From Marinobacterium mangrovicola (GTDB lineage Bacteria; Pseudomonadota; Gammaproteobacteria; Pseudomonadales; Balneatricaceae): 64,000 nt of DNA. The position numbers and the translations under genes were made by a program. Below, piece after piece: positions 61,820 through 64,000 of this stretch. The notes beneath the pieces are model-generated. The model was not told the origin of the DNA. It saw nothing but the letters and a program-made list of their open reading frames with translations, and did not search any database. The stretch covers positions 186,001 to 250,000 of the forward strand of contig NZ_SMFU01000008.1 in NCBI RefSeq assembly GCF_004339595.1. Reading direction: 5' to 3'. The number at the start of each line of letters is the position of its first letter. Position 1 is the stretch's first letter.

Positions 61820-64000
61820 GTGTGCAGGTCCACCAAACGGTGATTAACGGGAGAACGGGTGTCCCTTGGCGGCTTCCCTCGCTGAACCTGTAGCGCTTCC
61901 ACCTCGAATCCGCTGGCGCCAAGCTGCTGCTGGAAACCGTCCAGTTGTTCTCTTATCAGGCGGGTTGTTTCCTCCCGTTCAGCCCAGAAACGTGCACTTA
62001 ACTGCCATTCTTGCTGCAGGCTGACGTGAGCATCTACCGGACCCAGTTCCTCTCTGTCGAAATGGAGTTGAATCGACCACTGGGAAACAAAGCGGCCCTC
62101 TTCGTCAGGCTTTTTGCGTTGCTGGATATGGATTTCGCTGTCCTCAAGTCTATCTCTCTCCAGGCGAATCGGCAGATCCAGCCGGTACTGGCGCTCCAGG
62201 GACCCGTCTGGCATCTCCTGCCAGTTTTGCAGACTGGTGGCCTGATGGCTGGCGCTGCGTGCCTGGAGACCTTTTACCAGCGTTAGCATCTGTTCCCGTG
62301 CCTGGGGTGGCAGCTGGTCCGCCAGATCGGTCAGCTTTCCGAGCTGCTGCTGCAGGGGTGGCAGCTCGCGCTGAGAAGCGGCTGGGTTAGCTCTGGGCTG
62401 GCTGATCAGCCCGCTGGACTGAAGGTGATTCTGCACCACCTGTTGGGTGGTTTTTGCGTCAGTTTTCGGAGGAACGCTGAACAGGCTCAGCATCGACTTG
62501 ATCACCTGTGCCACCGCATCGCCCCCCGGGCGACTGATGGCCGGTATCTGGCGCATCTGGTTCAGTGCATCGCCGGCGGGCAGCTGCTGCGGCAAATTGT
62601 CGCGCAATATTTGCTGTAACCCTTCCTGTAATTTCAGTTGTGCCCCGTTATCATTGCGGGGCGGTGCGAGCTGAAGCTGTATATGGTTATCGCTGGTGCG
62701 GGTCAATTGCACCTCCAAACCTGGTTGCAGCGGTCTGGGGCTGATGAATTCCAGCGTTTGTCCGTTCACGCTCAGGCTGACGCGGATGTTGTCAGCGTTA
62801 GCGGCAATGACCTGTCCAGAGGCGCCTTGGGGAGCGGTCGAAGCTTGCGCGGCAGGCGGAGTCTGTGCGGCGACAGGCGTTTGGGGTGCGGCTGCCGTTT
62901 GATTTGTTGCTGTTGTCGTTGAAGTCGCAGCCGTTGCAGCAGTCGCTGGCGTAGTGCCCGGCTTTGAGCTTTGTGCAGCGGGGCTTGGCGAGGGCGGCGG
63001 TGGATTGTTTGTCGACTCTCTTGATGAGGTTGACGGTGAAGGTTGCTCGCGTGGCGTCGTGTTACTCGCTCCAGCTGTTGTTTGCGACGGGGCAGGCGTC
63101 GGTGCCGGTGGTGTAGCCTGGGATGATGTTGATTTTGGCGTCGATGCCGCCGGCTCCTGCGTTGAAACAGGGGTTATCGGCGCCTGAATACGTGGGTTTT
63201 GTGACTGCTTGTCTGCAGTGCTGCCTGTGGCCGGGGCGCGTTCCTGAACCGTTGGTTGCGGTCTGGGTTGCTCATTATTCGCCGGTGGGGCTTGTGTTTG
63301 AGCAGCCCGGTTAGATGTATCTGCCGTCGCTGGCGCCGGTGTTCTTGGCGTTGTGCTCGCAGGCTGTTGCTCAGGGTTTGTTGCCGTTCCGGTAGGTGGC
63401 CGGGAGGGCGTAGAGGAAGTCTGAGCAGTGTCACTTTGAGTGTTGCCCGCAGCAGCGTTTTGTGAGGAAGAGCTGGGCGGCGGTGTCGTAGGCCGCGCGG
63501 TGGTCGGTTGAGAGTTCTGGCCATCTGCGAGAGTCGGTGTTTGCTGTGAGCCTGTACTGGTTACTACTCGCGCAAGCTGCGTTTCTCCGACCGGCAGGAG
63601 TTGCGTCAGGCTGTTTTGGCTTTGGCTTTGGCTTTGGCTTTGGCTTTGGCTTTGAGCCGGAACGCGGAGCTGCAGAATCGGCGCTTGGGGTTGGGCCTTT
63701 TGCTGCGGCGTTGGATTGCTGCTCTGGGGGCGTGGCTGAGTGCTCAGAAGAGTCAGTTGCACCTTGCCGGCCGCATCCTGGCTCAGGCTGATCTGAGCGC
63801 CGGAATTCAGTGGCCTGGTGGTCAGTAGCTCCATGAGTTGTTTTTGCACCTCGACCTTGATCCGGAACAGGTTGGGGCGCTGTGGGTCCGGGGTCACTTC
63901 CCGTACACTTGCGTCCAGCGTGCGGCCAGCCGCAAGCTCGGCGCGGACATCAGTCTGTCGGGCACCATCTGCGGGCAGCTGTTGCAGTGATTGTACGGGC
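61816..64000 (-). CDS. FliK-like hook-length control family protein (5' end outside window)
   Basis: A second FliK-type gene, open to the right window edge. A GTG at 63897 is possible as a start, but the frame continues upstream with coding-like sequence (LPADGARQTDVRAELAAGRT), so the real start lies outside. The visible roughly 727 residues have a small N-terminal domain (NLFRIKVEVQKQLMELLTTR) and a long Pro/Ser/Thr/Gln/Ala-rich low-complexity middle, with a Ser-Gln repeat near the start. The FliK-type C-terminal domain includes LEDSEIHIQQRKKPDEEGRF, WSIQLHFDREELGPVDAHV and LIREQLDGFQQQLGASGF. It is coupled to the FlhB-like gene. Confidence 0.85.
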   Translation of the reverse strand, partial: PVQSLQQLPADGARQTDVRAELAAGRTLDASVREVTPDPQRPNLFRIKVEVQKQLMELLTTRPLNSGAQISLSQDAAGKVQLTLLSTQPRPQSSNPTPQQKAQPQAPILQLRVPAQSQSQSQSQSQSQNSLTQLLPVGETQLARVVTSTGSQQTPTLADGQNSQPTTARPTTPPPSSSSQNAAAGNTQSDTAQTSSTPSRPPTGTATNPEQQPASTTPRTPAPATADTSNRAAQTQAPPANNEQPRPQPTVQERAPATGSTADKQSQNPRIQAPITPVSTQEPAASTPKSTSSQATPPAPTPAPSQTTAGASNTTPREQPSPSTSSRESTNNPPPPSPSPAAQSSKPGTTPATAATAATSTTTATNQTAAAPQTPVAAQTPPAAQASTAPQGASGQVIAANADNIRVSLSVNGQTLEFISPRPLQPGLEVQLTRTSDNHIQLQLAPPRNDNGAQLKLQEGLQQILRDNLPQQLPAGDALNQMRQIPAISRPGGDAVAQVIKSMLSLFSVPPKTDAKTTQQVVQNHLQSSGLISQPRANPAASQRELPPLQQQLGKLTDLADQLPPQAREQMLTLVKGLQARSASHQATSLQNWQEMPDGSLERQYRLDLPIRLERDRLEDSEIHIQQRKKPDEEGRFVSQWSIQLHFDREELGPVDAHVSLQQEWQLSARFWAEREETTRLIREQLDGFQQQLGASGFEVEALQVQRGKPPRDTRSPVNHRLVDLHT
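63618..63653. repeat. 6-copy GGCTTT hexanucleotide repeat inside the FliK-like gene
   Basis: Six perfect copies of GGCTTT (plus-strand view), encoding a Ser-Gln run on the minus strand. Like the parP repeat it is in frame. Confidence 0.9.

Noticed and set aside
63897-64000. GTG at 63897 as the true start of the FliK-like gene
   Set aside because: The frame stays open to the window edge with coding-like sequence upstream, so the gene is treated as 5'-truncated by the window.

Overview
The window is one contiguous polar-flagellum and chemotaxis locus of a motile gammaproteobacterium. Gene order (fliC-flaG-fliD-fliS, fleQ-fleS-fleR, fliE to flhB, flhA-flhF-fleN-fliA, cheYZAB-motCD-parC-parP) is that of Pseudomonas and Oceanospirillales-type bacteria. 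Moderate GC content, Na+-coupled acetate symporter genes and the ParC/ParP polar array system suggest a marine Oceanospirillaceae-like organism. The genus is inference and cannot be fixed from sequence alone.

Layout. 1-4149: end of flgJ, then the hook-filament junction genes flgK and flgL. 4244-8014 (minus strand): a FliT-like chaperone gene and a very large TPR/O-GlcNAc-transferase-like/methyltransferase fusion, probably a flagellin modification enzyme. 8015-13020: flagellin fliC behind a near-perfect sigma-28 promoter, then flaG, fliD and fliS. 13206-15200: the rRNA hydroxylation gene rlhA, unrelated to flagella. 15330-19327: master regulator fleQ and the FleS/FleR two-component pair.

19328-34041: an acetate-utilisation module sits inside the flagellar locus. 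It holds acs, the LuxR-type response regulator crbR, the giant transporter-kinase crbS (minus strand), a DUF4212 plus SLC5 symporter pair, a cNMP/CBS/DUF294 protein and a DEDDh exonuclease. An ynbC-ynbA lipid-type pair lies on the minus strand within it. 34302-49952: fliEFGHIJ, fliK, fliLMNOPQR, flhB and flhA, covering basal body, C-ring, export gate and export ATPase. 49987-53049: flhF, fleN and fliA control flagellar position, number and late gene expression. 53104-61515: cheY, cheZ, cheA, cheB, the second stator motC/motD, the polar array genes parC and parP, and a DUF2802 gene. 61538-64000 (minus strand): a small FlhB C-domain paralogue and a FliK-like protein cut by the window edge.

Regulation can be read from the sequence. 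FleQ-like palindromes of the form GTCA-N6-TGAC occur three times in the first 176 bases of the fleQ promoter and 5' coding region and once in the flhA leader. A related GTCAAAA(A/T)AATG element is present in the fliE and flhA leaders. Sigma-54 -24/-12 elements precede fliK, flhA and possibly fliE. Sigma-28 elements precede fliC and probably flgK. Together these fit the FleQ, then sigma-54, then FliA cascade. A separate inverted repeat built on AGACC/GTCTA lies upstream of both acs and the crbS/symporter divergent region and may be the CrbR operator.

The most interesting observations are the clustered FleQ-box-like palindromes at fleQ, FliM-like CheY-docking motifs repeated in the CheA linker, the four-part glycosyltransferase fusion next to flagellin, the 20-copy Glu-Pro hexanucleotide repeat in ParP, and the absence of a stand-alone cheW gene from its usual place.
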